A DNA stretch of 64,000 bases from Vibrio chagasii (GTDB lineage Bacteria > Pseudomonadota > Gammaproteobacteria > Enterobacterales > Vibrionaceae), in assembly GCF_024347355.1 (NCBI RefSeq), contig NZ_AP025466.1, forward strand, positions 868,001-932,000, given 5' to 3'. A program made the translations under genes and the position numbers. The notes below the pieces were generated by a model, which saw nothing but the letters and a program-made list of their open reading frames with translations, was not told the DNA's origin and made no database searches. The first letter of the stretch is position 1. The number at the start of each line of letters is the position of its first letter. Shown here piece by piece: positions 1 through 9,261 of the stretch.

Positions 1-1
1 T

Positions 2-160
2 GCGACGACGAATCATGCGCTCTGGGTAGCAGAGATAGGGCCGAGACCTGCTGATGCCTATAAAGCCAACGTAGGAGACTTCTTCAGTTCACGTTTATCA
101 AGCCATCGCAGCGCTGTTCAAGAAGTCATTCAGCAACACATTCTGCCTCGATTTGGCTAA
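2..160 (+). CDS. C-terminal fragment of an unidentified protein (cut by window edge)
   Basis: An open frame without start runs from the left edge to TAA at 158-160 and gives the last 52 residues of a protein ending in ILPRFG. The tail is mixed helical and soluble, with no signal, membrane segment or motif I recognise. It lies 62 bp upstream of the FAD oxidoreductase start on the same strand, so it may share transcription with it. Family unknown. Confidence 0.55.
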   Translation, partial: ATTNHALWVAEIGPRPADAYKANVGDFFSSRLSSHRSAVQEVIQQHILPRFG

Positions 161-222
161 TCCATTCGATGAAGAAAACCACCTTTAAAAATCAACTTCG
201 ACTAAACCACAAGGAAGTCTTA

Positions 223-1836
223 ATGAAAATAAAAACCATGGTACTTGGTAACGCTTTGCTTGCTGCTGTTATGGGGACAGCTTTCTCTCTTCATTCCTAT
301 GAACCGGAAAGAGAGATTTCGAACTACCAAGGAACATACACCTGCCACCCTGAAGCGATTTACGACCCACGTTCTATTGATGAAGTGCAGAGCATCGTCC
401 AAGACGCTCTGATACGCGGTAAGAAAGTGATGACGGGAAATCGCAAGTTCGCCAGCCAAATCGATGCCGCCTGCGCCGGTGACGACCAAGTTCAAATCAC
501 TCTGAAGAATATGAATAAGATCGTTCACTTCGATGCAACAAATAAGACCGTCACTGTTGAAGCCGGTATGCGGTTCAACGATCTCAATGACTTCTTACGC
601 GGGCAAGGTTACGCGATCAACATGGTGACTGAGTTAGCTATCTTTACCGTTGGTGGCATGCTGGGCAGTGGCACACACGGCTCTACGTTAGATAGACCAA
701 GTAACATGCTCGCTGACTACGTTACCCAGCTAAAAATTGTTGATGGGCAAGGCGAGGTCAGAGTACTTGAGGGCGATTTACTGGACGCCGCAAGAGTGAA
801 CCTTGGTGTACTTGGCGTAGTGGTTGAAGCGACATTAAAACTTGAAGATGCCTTTAAAGTGAAAGCAGAAGTCACCGGTTATCGAGATGATTCCGACCTT
901 GAAGACGTGGTACTGGATATTGCACACAACAACTACTCAGCGAACATCGCATGGTTCCCCGGCTTAGGGCGTTACACCACCACACTTTACAACCCAGTTC
1001 CAATCGAGACAGAAGGCCAAGCCTACAATGCACAAGCCGATGTCACAGATGCGGAGGAGTTTTTCTTCGGGCTACTGTTTAATGCCGCACACGAATTCCC
1101 AGGGTCTGGTTTGCAGTGTCTTGCTGCCGTTGCTCGTTACAATGGTCGAGCAAACTCCTACTTCAGAGACAGCATCACCGGCAAGAAAGTTGATGAGCCT
1201 ATCGGCTATTCAGACCAAATGCAGTACTTCGAATGCAAAGACCCGAACAAATGTATCTGGGATCGTCTGCCTATCGCGCTTCAAGAAGTTGCTATCGACA
1301 TTGAGCGCCTACCAAACTGGATCAATGATGTCCGCCAGATCGTCGACGCACACCCACGTACTTGCTTCCCACTCAATGGTATTTACTTCCGATTTGGTAA
1401 AGCTTCTGACAGTTATTTAGGAATGAGCGCAGGGCGAGATACCGCTTTCGTCGGCATTGAATACACACTGCGTAAAGAGGGTAAAAAAGAACCTAAAAAC
1501 TACTTCGTGAACCTAGAAATAGAGCAAATGTCGCTGCGAAAATATGATGCGCGACCTCACTGGGGTAAAAACTCAGTCGCTATTTTTGAGGACATGCCCT
1601 CTCGCTTCCCGATGTGGCCTGAGTTCTTGCAAGCCAAAGCGGAGCTGGACCCTTTCGATACCTTCACCAACCCATTCTGGGAGCGTGTGAGTGGTGAAAC
1701 GCCATTAGAAGATTATCTAAAACCAGGATGTAACGTGCGTGGCGAATGTTACTGTCAAGAAGATGCCCACTGTCAATCAGGGACGACTTGTCAGTCAGGG
1801 CTCTACTTCACTGACGCTCGCATCTGCCGAAAATAA
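223..1836 (+). CDS. Secreted FAD-binding oxidoreductase with Cys-rich tail
   Basis: The predicted 537-residue protein belongs to the FAD_binding_4 (VAO/PCMH-like) oxidoreductases that oxidise alcohols, sugars or lactones. The visible FAD-domain signature is LGSGTHGS at about residues 147-154, followed by a typical NLGVLGVVVEATLKL stretch near 190-205. I chose ATG 223, which has AAGGAAG just upstream and opens on a signal peptide (MKIKTMVLGNALLAAVMGTAFS); the longer in-frame start at 169 would bury that signal. The last 35 residues hold six cysteines in a compact CxC-type pattern, unusual for the family and probably disulfide-bonded after export. The substrate cannot be told; cholesterol-oxidase-like or gulonolactone-oxidase-like members are possible relatives. 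A secreted barrel-like protein follows 80 bp downstream. Confidence 0.8.
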   Translation: MKIKTMVLGNALLAAVMGTAFSLHSYEPEREISNYQGTYTCHPEAIYDPRSIDEVQSIVQDALIRGKKVMTGNRKFASQIDAACAGDDQVQITLKNMNKIVHFDATNKTVTVEAGMRFNDLNDFLRGQGYAINMVTELAIFTVGGMLGSGTHGSTLDRPSNMLADYVTQLKIVDGQGEVRVLEGDLLDAARVNLGVLGVVVEATLKLEDAFKVKAEVTGYRDDSDLEDVVLDIAHNNYSANIAWFPGLGRYTTTLYNPVPIETEGQAYNAQADVTDAEEFFFGLLFNAAHEFPGSGLQCLAAVARYNGRANSYFRDSITGKKVDEPIGYSDQMQYFECKDPNKCIWDRLPIALQEVAIDIERLPNWINDVRQIVDAHPRTCFPLNGIYFRFGKASDSYLGMSAGRDTAFVGIEYTLRKEGKKEPKNYFVNLEIEQMSLRKYDARPHWGKNSVAIFEDMPSRFPMWPEFLQAKAELDPFDTFTNPFWERVSGETPLEDYLKPGCNVRGECYCQEDAHCQSGTTCQSGLYFTDARICRK

Positions 1837-1916
1837 CCGGCTCGTCGGGCATATAGCACTGCGCTCTATGCCTGATACTCGTTTTTCCAAAGGATCCAAC
1901 AAAGGACATCACTTCA

Positions 1917-2987
1917 ATGAACCTCTGCCAACTACTGCGTTTAGGGCTAACATGTTGCTGCCTGTTCGTAGCACAAGGATTTGCTACCACACTCGAGGAT
2001 ATACGCCCTCATACTCCATCATCTCAACAAACTTGGGCTGAACAATGGTTCTACAATATCGCCGTTCCAGAGGTCGGCTACTTTAAAATCAGCCTACAAA
2101 CCTACATCGCTCCTAACTTTACTGACCCAACGCCTAAGGCATACGTGCACCTCGCGTTTACACCGGTAAATGGCAAGACAGTGAAATACGACATCTTTCG
2201 TGATGAGTTAATACTTCGTGGTTTTAACGACTCGGAAAAGTTCCATTACGAAATACCGGGGATTGTCGTCGCCAATAAAGACACACTGAATGTAACTTTC
2301 GAAGACTTCCAATTCTCGATGCGTTGGGATGGCGAACATACTCATTATTGGCGTGGCAGAAATCCGGGGCAAACGCCTTTCGGTATTATTCCTGAATTAC
2401 CGGGAGTCGGAGGTAAATGGTTTCTTTACACCGTTGGCACGCCGATTCAATACAGTTTCTACGATGGTGAGCAATCTCTATTTGGAAGCGGATACGCTCA
2501 GCTTGATAAAGGGTGGTATGACAAAGAGTCTAGCGCAGGAATGATCTACACCATGGGACTTTCTGATGAACTCTATTACATGTTTACAGGCGCAAAAGTT
2601 GGGAATTCTAATATTGAACTGTGGGCTGGCCGCTATATCTCTCCTAATTATGACCTGATCTTCTACCCGGCGATTGGCAATATTTCACTGAAAAGAGAGG
2701 TAGATTCCTGCGCAGGGTACTTAAAATTCGAAATGAACAAAATTAAGTACAAGATGGTCATGGAAGTAAAATCCGAACTGGAAAGCTTTTACCCGTTAGC
2801 CTTCCCTTCTGTGATTATCTTTGGCGGAGAGCAGAAGTACATGAAATCGATGAAGGCTGCGGTCAATGTATCTTTATATGAGCACAACGTTTTGGCAGAA
2901 ACCATAGAGATGCCGCAAGCCTTATTGGAGTTTAGTGGCCCTTTCTATTGCGATGCCTTGGATGATATTCAAAATGCATCACTGTAA
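1917..2987 (+). CDS. Secreted protein of tocopherol-cyclase/AttH-like appearance
   Basis: This 356-residue protein starts with a signal peptide (MNLCQLLRLGLTCCCLFVAQGFA) and is otherwise rich in beta-strand-like alternation with many aromatics. The segment around residues 180-205 (FLYTVGTPIQYSF ... GSGYAQLDKGW) resembles the conserved region of lipocalin-like AttH/CrtC/tocopherol cyclase proteins, which is why I suggest that fold; this is pattern recognition only. It follows the FAD oxidoreductase by 80 bp on the same strand, so the two may act on the same extracytoplasmic substrate. It could equally be an unrelated secreted beta-barrel. Confidence 0.6.
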   Translation: MNLCQLLRLGLTCCCLFVAQGFATTLEDIRPHTPSSQQTWAEQWFYNIAVPEVGYFKISLQTYIAPNFTDPTPKAYVHLAFTPVNGKTVKYDIFRDELILRGFNDSEKFHYEIPGIVVANKDTLNVTFEDFQFSMRWDGEHTHYWRGRNPGQTPFGIIPELPGVGGKWFLYTVGTPIQYSFYDGEQSLFGSGYAQLDKGWYDKESSAGMIYTMGLSDELYYMFTGAKVGNSNIELWAGRYISPNYDLIFYPAIGNISLKREVDSCAGYLKFEMNKIKYKMVMEVKSELESFYPLAFPSVIIFGGEQKYMKSMKAAVNVSLYEHNVLAETIEMPQALLEFSGPFYCDALDDIQNASL

Positions 2988-3227
2988 ATCGGCTTTAATA
3001 CACAACAGGTGCTTCTAACAAAACAACAACGGAGTAGTACTTTCTTGGTGCTACTCCACAACTTAACGCCTTCCAATCAGTTCCAGTAACCCCAAAAGAC
3101 TCACCTTTCATGCAGACGTAATGATAGCTCACGAAACGGATAATTTTCCTGATCGATAAAAAGCCCATGTTCGTACATATAGGCTCATAAAACACAGGTT
3201 CATTTAATCAAGTAGGAAGAGAAAGGT

Positions 3228-3893
3228 ATGAAGGACATCACCCTGTCAAAGAACGATCTTCAAGCCATGGAGCAGCGAGAGCGCACTCGTCTAGTCAACT
3301 CATTGTCAGGATTCAAGAGTGCGAATTTGATTGGTAGCTGTGACAGTCAAGGGGCAGCAAACTTGGCCGTGATAAGCTCGGTGGTACATTTAGGCTCTCA
3401 CCCTCCACTATTTGGTTTTATTGTCCGCCCATGTAAAAGACGCCGCCACACCTTGGACAACATTCTCGAGACCAAACACTTCACCATCAACAGTATTGGC
3501 GCTGACTTTTTAAAGAAAGCTCACCAAACCTCTGCGCGATATCCTAAAGAAGTATCCGAGTTCGAGTCGGTCGGCCTGACACCTTATTATGACGATGACT
3601 TCTTCGCACCGTTTGTATTAGAAAGCGCTTTGAAAATTGGGTTGGAATTGAAAGAACATATTCAGATAGAGAGCAATCACACCCAGATGCTGATTGGTGA
3701 AGTCGTCATGCTTCACGCCCCCAAAAATGCCTTTATGCCCGATGGATACTTGGATCTAGAGGCTTTAGACACAGTCACAATATCAGGGCTAGACAGCTAT
3801 CACGTGACACAACGGCTATGCCGACTAAGTTACGCTAAACCCGATGAACCATTGTTTCCGCTCACACGCGAAGGCGATCCCACCTCATGGTAG
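3228..3893 (+). CDS. Flavin reductase-like domain protein
   Basis: A 221-residue soluble protein of the flavin_reduct (FMN-binding split barrel, DIM6/NTAB) family. The family signature is seen early: a G-S-C-D turn near residue 37, then NLAVISSVVHLGSHPP and FIVRP, followed by TLDNILETKHFTINSI. Such proteins bind FMN and reduce or use it, some with a partner monooxygenase. The start is supported by AAGAGAAAGGT just upstream. No partner monooxygenase is adjacent, so the physiological reaction is unknown. Confidence 0.75.
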   Translation: MKDITLSKNDLQAMEQRERTRLVNSLSGFKSANLIGSCDSQGAANLAVISSVVHLGSHPPLFGFIVRPCKRRRHTLDNILETKHFTINSIGADFLKKAHQTSARYPKEVSEFESVGLTPYYDDDFFAPFVLESALKIGLELKEHIQIESNHTQMLIGEVVMLHAPKNAFMPDGYLDLEALDTVTISGLDSYHVTQRLCRLSYAKPDEPLFPLTREGDPTSW

Positions 3894-4028
3894 GTCCTTC
3901 AACCTAACTCAAAGTCATTTTGTTCAGAAATTGGATACGAAAAGTGGTAACTTCCTCGGCTTAGGTTTGTAAGGCACTGAGCCGTACCTGATAGTATTTA
4001 CGTTATACACTCATTTCTAAGGACTCCT

Positions 4029-4820
4029 TTGAAGTTAACCCACTTTAAGTACAAAACCCGTAAAGGCCCTGACTACCGACACGGCGAGCAGGTGTCTTTC
4101 ATGGATATTAAACAGACCTTCGGTATGGGAAGCATTCGTGTGGGCGCTTGGGTAACCAAAGAAGAAAAGGACTTAGCTGCGAACTTAATATTCGATTCAT
4201 TAGCAGACCTGGCTTATATTTTGGCTCTGCCACCTGAAACGATAGGCCTTCGTGGCACACTTGGGTTGGCATTTGGCAGTGGTGGCAGAAAAGGCGTACA
4301 AGCACATTACGCGCCCAACCAGCGTGAATTGGCACTCGCGAAAAACGCAGGTGCAGGTGCGCTCGCTCACGAGTTTTGGCATGCATTTGACCACTACATC
4401 GCTGAAAAAGCGTTTGAGATTGGCGATACTTCAGGACCTCGCAAACACATCTTGTTTGCCAGCGATTGTTGGTTACACGATAGAAAGGTGCGACCTCATC
4501 CATTAAACGAGAGTCTGATGTCGCTGTTCGATGCCACGCTACTCAGCGAAAATAACTTGGATAAGCACGATTACGTTGCCCGAAGTGTCATAGCCGACAA
4601 AGCGACGTCAGCTCGTTACTTCTCCTTACCAACAGAGATGATAGCGCGCGCTTTTGAGTCCGCCATTGAATCCTGCTCAGATATCGAAAACTCGTACCTA
4701 GTCGATGGCACAACAAAGCCGGATATGTTCCCTCTGTATCCAGACCTCACGCATAGAGAACAAATCTACAATGCGATACAAGGCTACTTTGCACCGCTAG
4801 GCCGCTCTTTGAGCAAGTAG
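4029..4820 (+). CDS. HExxH-containing protein, CLCA_X-like
   Basis: A 263-residue protein starting at TTG 4029, with AAGGA five bases upstream and no better ATG. Residues 114-118 read HEFWH, an HExxH zinc-binding signature, inside ALAHEFWHAFDHY, so a metallopeptidase-like site is plausible. The rest resembles proteins annotated in vibrios as CLCA_X (large polyvalent protein-associated domain 1 type), from memory. There is no signal peptide, so it should act in the cytoplasm. Genes on both sides are unrelated; the substrate is unknown. Confidence 0.65.
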   Translation: MKLTHFKYKTRKGPDYRHGEQVSFMDIKQTFGMGSIRVGAWVTKEEKDLAANLIFDSLADLAYILALPPETIGLRGTLGLAFGSGGRKGVQAHYAPNQRELALAKNAGAGALAHEFWHAFDHYIAEKAFEIGDTSGPRKHILFASDCWLHDRKVRPHPLNESLMSLFDATLLSENNLDKHDYVARSVIADKATSARYFSLPTEMIARAFESAIESCSDIENSYLVDGTTKPDMFPLYPDLTHREQIYNAIQGYFAPLGRSLSK

Positions 4821-4924
4821 CTCTTAAAGTAAGTAACGTTTTGGACAGCTAGATCAATAGATGATCCAAGGCTCAAAACTGTTTATAGTCGATACACTTC
4901 AACATATATGATTCAGAGGCTGTA

Positions 4925-5248
4925 ATGATCCATTGGCCATCTTTAGTAAAACTAGACGGCGATGATGAACTGATTTACGTCGCATCCGAGAGTGACTTTC
5001 AGACAGAATGCTCAGACATGATCTTAGGTGAAGATGATTACCTCATTGATTCTGAAGGTAACAGCTATTCACTTCAATCCAGCTCAAACCAACTGAACCT
5101 AGTGAAACGACCTGAGCAATATTCGGTTGAAAACGTGACTAAACTAATTCGCAATCATGAGTTCCAGAAAGCCGAAGTGTGTCTAATGAAAATTCACTTC
5201 CCAACTATTGAAGAAGCAATTCAATCTTTGGCTTTTGAGCCACGTTAA
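4925..5248 (+). CDS. Small acidic protein, DUF4144-like
   Basis: A 107-residue acidic cytoplasmic protein (starts MIHWPSLVKLDGDDELIYVA) that resembles the vibrio/shewanella family called DUF4144. No catalytic motif is visible. It lies 104 bp after the HExxH protein and ends before a strong bidirectional terminator, so it is probably a single-gene unit or the end of a two-gene one. Function unknown. Confidence 0.65.
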   Translation: MIHWPSLVKLDGDDELIYVASESDFQTECSDMILGEDDYLIDSEGNSYSLQSSSNQLNLVKRPEQYSVENVTKLIRNHEFQKAEVCLMKIHFPTIEEAIQSLAFEPR

Positions 5249-5287
5249 TAGCTCCCCTGAAAGCTAATAAACGAGACCTGTTAAAAC

Positions 5288-5317
5288 AAAAACAGCGCCT
5301 AAATAGGCGCTGTTTTT
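5288..5317. terminator. Bidirectional rho-independent terminator
   Basis: Near-perfect hairpin with arms 5288-5301 and 5304-5317 (core AACAGCGCC / GGCGCTGTT) and A/T runs on both outer sides. It lies between two convergent genes (4925-5248 plus, 5367-6701 minus) and can stop transcription from either. Confidence 0.9.
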
Positions 5318-5366
5318 CGTTTCTTATCTCGTTATCGCTAGTTAAATTGAGCGACCGAAAGCTAGA

Positions 5367-6701
5367 TTAAGCGATAAAAATCTGAGCCAATGCGTAGCCT
5401 AAACAACATGCGCCTACGACGCCGATTAAACCCACCGACATGAATGAGTGGTTGAAGTACCACTTGCCAATCTTGGTGGTACCAGACACATCGAAGTTCA
5501 CTGTTGCGATATCTGATGGGTAGTTCGGGATGAAGAAATAGCCGTAAACCGCTGGCATCAAGCCGATAAGCAGCGCTGGGTCTAACCCTAGACCAAGACC
5601 AACAGGCAACTTCATACGTGCCGTTGCCGCTTGCGAGTTTACAACAACCGATACGATGAATAGTGCTAGTGCGAACGTCCAAGGGTAGTTGGTCACCATT
5701 TCCACGATGCCAGATTTGAACTGAGGCATTGCGTATTGGAAATAAGTATCTGACATCCAAGCGATACCGAAGATAGCAATGGCCGCCACCATACCCGATT
5801 TAAATACCACACCATTTGGTACATCACGTGGGTCAGTTTTGGTTGCCAGCAAAATGATACCGCCGAAGCAGAGCATCATCATTTGGATGATGACCGACAT
5901 CTTGATTGGCTTGTCGCCGTCTACAATGGTTCTAATCTCAGGCACCATCGCCACAATAACGATCACGACAATAGAAAGTAGGAAAATTAATACCGCATTA
6001 CGAGCTGAACTAGGTAGCACTTCATCTAATGATGTTGTTGTAGTGCTCTCAATACGCTTTTTCCACTCAGGATCTTTCAAACGCTCTTGGTACTCAGGAT
6101 CGTCATTCAGTTCTTTACCGCGTTTTAAGCTGTACAGAGAAAGTAGAAAAGTACCGAATAGCGTTGCAGGCACCGTCACCAATAGAATCGAAAGCAAAGT
6201 GATAGAGTGTTGAATATCCGATAGCTGCGCTAAGTAATAAACCACAGCTGCCGAGATTGGCGATGCAGTAATCGCAAGTTGAGACGCAACAGAAGCTGCT
6301 GCCATCGGGCGCTCGGGACGAATCCCGTTCTTCAATGCCACATCACCGATGATAGGCATGATTGAGTAAACCGCGTGGCCAGTGCCCAATAGGAACGTCA
6401 TCGAATAGGTAACGAATGGGGCTATCATGGTGACGCGTTTCGGTTTCTTTCTTAGCACCCTTTCCGCGACTTGTAACATGTACTTCAGACCACCAGCCGC
6501 TTCGAGGATCGACGCACAAGTCACGACCGCGAGAATAATCAGCATTACAGTGACCGGTGGCGACGTTGGTGGCATCTTGAAGATAAAGACCTCAATCACC
6601 AAACCAATGCCCGAGACACCCCCTAAACCAATACCGCCATAACGAGAACCGATATAGAGGACAATAAGCAAAAATAGAAACTCAAAATACAACATAAGCA
6701 A
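5367..6701 (-). CDS. Anaerobic C4-dicarboxylate transporter, Dcu family
   Basis: A 444-residue multi-helix membrane protein of the DcuA/DcuB family, which exchanges fumarate, malate, aspartate and succinate across the inner membrane in low oxygen. Family hallmarks seen are GGIGLGGVSGIGL near the N-terminus, the FLLGTGHAVYSIMPIIGDVALKN segment, IRPERPMAAASVASQ, and YPSDIATVNFDVSGTTKIG near the C-terminus. A long upstream gap (6702-7117) should carry its control region. DcuB versus DcuA cannot be settled by eye; the closest match to my memory is DcuB. Confidence 0.88.
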   Translation of the reverse strand: MLMLYFEFLFLLIVLYIGSRYGGIGLGGVSGIGLVIEVFIFKMPPTSPPVTVMLIILAVVTCASILEAAGGLKYMLQVAERVLRKKPKRVTMIAPFVTYSMTFLLGTGHAVYSIMPIIGDVALKNGIRPERPMAAASVASQLAITASPISAAVVYYLAQLSDIQHSITLLSILLVTVPATLFGTFLLSLYSLKRGKELNDDPEYQERLKDPEWKKRIESTTTTSLDEVLPSSARNAVLIFLLSIVVIVIVAMVPEIRTIVDGDKPIKMSVIIQMMMLCFGGIILLATKTDPRDVPNGVVFKSGMVAAIAIFGIAWMSDTYFQYAMPQFKSGIVEMVTNYPWTFALALFIVSVVVNSQAATARMKLPVGLGLGLDPALLIGLMPAVYGYFFIPNYPSDIATVNFDVSGTTKIGKWYFNHSFMSVGLIGVVGACCLGYALAQIFIA

Positions 6702-7117
6702 CCCTGCTAAAAATGTGGACTAGGGTTATTTTGTCTTTATGTTCAATGCGTTACTTATTGGTAGATCACACAATCATTGAGCGTTTTAATGGATTGTTTT
6801 TTATAAGATTATGGTCACGATAACAGGCCAATAAGTATCAAGAATGTAATTTTTCATTCGAGCACAGCCGCTAGATTGTTATGCACTCTGATGTTCATTG
6901 TTTCTGATAGAACATCGAAATCTATAGAATTAACCTATAAGATCTTTTGGCTATTAAAACAACAAGATGCATATCACCTTCATCGCGTAAAAACCAAGAG
7001 CTGAGTACTGCTTACAATAAACCTTCTCGTTTTTTCACAAAGCTTTGACTCGCCTATACCTAGTGGCTATGTCAAAATACTCGCCCTCATGACCACAACA
7101 CATAAAGAACCACGGAT
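6702..7117. promoter_or_regulatory. Divergent control region between dcu and HAD genes
   Basis: This 416-bp gap separates two divergent genes and must hold both promoters. It contains an inverted repeat GATGTTC (6890-6896) and GAACATC (6910-6916) with a 13-base spacer, which could be an operator or a hairpin. I found no clear FNR or CRP palindrome, and no RNA gene. Confidence 0.5.
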
Positions 7118-7777
7118 ATGAAATTCCAAGCAGCTATTTTTGATATGGATGGCCTACTCCTTGATACTGAGCGCCTGTGTATGCAGATTTTTGAAGAAGC
7201 ATGTCACGCGCAAGGTGTCCCATTTTTAAAGGACGTTTACTTAGGCATCATCGGCTGTAACGCAAAAACTATCGAACAGATCTTTAGAAATGGTTATGGC
7301 GAAGATCTTGATTATCCGGCTCTAAATAATGAATGGCGTACTCGCTATAGCGCGATTGTTAAGAACCAAGCGATTCCGGTCAAAGATGGCGTGATAGAAC
7401 TGCTGGAATGGCTAAAGTCGAATGACATTCCAATCGCGGTGGCAACCTCAACACAGCTTGATATCGCGAAGAAAAAGCTTGAGTTAGCAGGCCTAGATTC
7501 TTACTTCACTTCACTAAGCACAGGCTGCGAAGTGACTCACGGTAAGCCTCATCCAGAGATCTACTTGCTGGCCGCTGAGCGCTTGGGCGTTGCACCTGAA
7601 ACTTGTCTTGCGTTTGAAGATTCAAACAACGGTATTCGAGCATCGATGGCTGCCAACATGATCAGCTTCCAGATCCCTGATTTAGTCGAACCATGCGATG
7701 AAGTAAAAGCGCTTGGGCACACCATCAGCCCTTCGCTGCATGATGTATTGGTACAGCTTCAACAAGCTACGGCTTAA
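7118..7777 (+). CDS. HAD-superfamily phosphatase/phosphomutase
   Basis: A 219-residue HAD-IA hydrolase of the beta-phosphoglucomutase/phosphatase type. Motif I is FDMDGLLLDTE with catalytic aspartates D9 and D11; motif II is ATST near residue 109; motif III/IV is represented by GKPHPEIYLLAAERL and FEDSNNG. It likely dephosphorylates or isomerises small sugar phosphates in the cytoplasm; the exact substrate cannot be read. It is monocistronic, ending before a terminator at 7833-7857. Confidence 0.85.
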   Translation: MKFQAAIFDMDGLLLDTERLCMQIFEEACHAQGVPFLKDVYLGIIGCNAKTIEQIFRNGYGEDLDYPALNNEWRTRYSAIVKNQAIPVKDGVIELLEWLKSNDIPIAVATSTQLDIAKKKLELAGLDSYFTSLSTGCEVTHGKPHPEIYLLAAERLGVAPETCLAFEDSNNGIRASMAANMISFQIPDLVEPCDEVKALGHTISPSLHDVLVQLQQATA

Positions 7778-7832
7778 GCTCTGACTGCCGTTGATAATGT
7801 TTTTATCAACGTAAACAAGCCTCTCTATTAAG

Positions 7833-7857
7833 CCGACTCACAGAGTCGGTTTTTTTT
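7833..7857 (+). terminator. Rho-independent terminator after HAD gene
   Basis: Stem CCGACTC (7833-7839) and GAGTCGG (7843-7849) with a 3-base loop and a T8 run. A second perfect 9-bp hairpin, CGTTGATAA with TTATCAACG (7789-7811), precedes it without a T run. Confidence 0.9.
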
Positions 7858-7964
7858 ATTGCTATTCCTTTTATAAAAGATAAAAACGCGCGCTTGAAAC
7901 TGTTAAAGTCGATTTGAAATAAATGTTAGGTATTAAGCAACATCAGTAACGGAGAAAGAGACGC

Positions 7965-8591
7965 GTGAAGGGAAAGTTTGAAGACCAACTGCTTGATTTT
8001 GCACAGCAAGAAATGACACAAGATGCAGCACACGACATCAGCCACATTAAACGTGTCGTCAAAACTGCAAAGGCATTGTGTGACCAAGAACAAGCAAAGC
8101 TTGAAGTCGTTTTACCAGCGGCTTATCTTCATGATTGTTTCACCTTTCCTAAGAACCATCCAGACAGAGCCCAAAGCTCGAAAATGGCTGCAGACAAGGC
8201 GATCGCTTTCCTTAAATCTATCGACTATCCCGCGTCCTATCTTGATGAGATCCATCATGCCATTGTCACGCACAGCTATAGCGCCAACATCATACCAGAG
8301 ACCTTAGAAGCGCAGATCGTCCAAGATGCCGATCGCCTTGATTCTCTCGGTGCAATTGGTATCGCTCGATGTTTGTACGTGGGTCAGAGCTTTAACGCTG
8401 AACTGTATAACCACGAAGACCCGTTCGCTGAACATCGTGACTTGGATGACAAGCATTACAGCGTCGACCACTTCTACGTGAAGCTATTTAAGCTCGCTGA
8501 AACCATGAATACCGAATCCGCCAAGTTGGAAGCTAACAAGCGCACTGACTACATGCGCGGCTTTCTTGAACAGTTGGGCGCAGAAGTTTAG
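7965..8591 (+). CDS. HD-domain metal-dependent phosphohydrolase
   Basis: A 208-residue HD-superfamily protein starting at GTG 7965, with GGAGAAAGAG upstream. Metal ligands expected for the family are visible: His in the HDISHIKRV motif near residue 23-27, the HD pair at H56-D57 (YLHDCF), and Asp121 in QDADRLDSLG. It resembles YedJ-like predicted hydrolases. It probably hydrolyses a nucleotide or other phosphoester; no substrate is known. A GNAT gene follows 39 bp downstream on the same strand, suggesting cotranscription. Confidence 0.85.
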   Translation: MKGKFEDQLLDFAQQEMTQDAAHDISHIKRVVKTAKALCDQEQAKLEVVLPAAYLHDCFTFPKNHPDRAQSSKMAADKAIAFLKSIDYPASYLDEIHHAIVTHSYSANIIPETLEAQIVQDADRLDSLGAIGIARCLYVGQSFNAELYNHEDPFAEHRDLDDKHYSVDHFYVKLFKLAETMNTESAKLEANKRTDYMRGFLEQLGAEV

Positions 8592-8630
8592 TGACTTAGA
8601 AAAAGAGACACACGACAAGGAGAGAAGGAT

Positions 8631-9146
8631 ATGGAAATAAATCGCTTTAAGGCATCCGACGCCGACGAGATCGTCACTTGGTTCACATCACTCGAAGACT
8701 ATGTGCTTTGGGGAGGGCGAACCTTTGGTTGGCCATTAGAAGCCGAATCGATTATCAAACGCTCTCAAGAGCCTCAAGTTGAGCTTTATACCTTCTCTGA
8801 ATCCAGTGCTCTCTCTGAACCGAGTTCAAACGGTAATCACACTGAACTGATCGGGTTTATGGAGTTTCAACGTATGTCAGACATTGAACTCCGATTCTGC
8901 CGAGTGGCCATTCACCCAAGTCAGCGTGGTAAAGGGTTTGGGCAGTCCATGATAGAAAGTGCATTAAACGCTGCGAGACAAATCCCAGATGTCACCACCA
9001 TCAGCTTAGCGGTCTTTCAGCAAAATATCGGAGCAAAACGTTGCTACGACAAAGCGGGCTTTCAAGTGGTCGACAAAGAACCAAAATGCAAAGAATTCAA
9101 TGGCAACACCTGGCCTCTGTATCAAATGGAATTAGAGCTCAGCTAG
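8631..9146 (+). CDS. GNAT-family N-acetyltransferase
   Basis: A 171-residue GNAT acetyltransferase. The acetyl-CoA pyrophosphate-binding loop is seen as HPSQRGKGFGQSMIESA near residues 104-120, and the C-terminal NIGAKRCYDKAGF motif near 140 is typical. Start ATG 8631 has AGGAGAGAAGG upstream. It probably acetylates a small amine or a protein N-terminus. It may be cotranscribed with the HD hydrolase before it. Confidence 0.85.
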   Translation: MEINRFKASDADEIVTWFTSLEDYVLWGGRTFGWPLEAESIIKRSQEPQVELYTFSESSALSEPSSNGNHTELIGFMEFQRMSDIELRFCRVAIHPSQRGKGFGQSMIESALNAARQIPDVTTISLAVFQQNIGAKRCYDKAGFQVVDKEPKCKEFNGNTWPLYQMELELS

Positions 9147-9261
9147 CGTGTTTTAGTCGGCTTGTTCGTTTTAATTAACAGACTTACTTTAGTTAACAGA
9201 GTCGTTTTAATTGCCAGATTCGACCCTATATCTTAGAAATCGTATTAATTTGGAACCTTCA

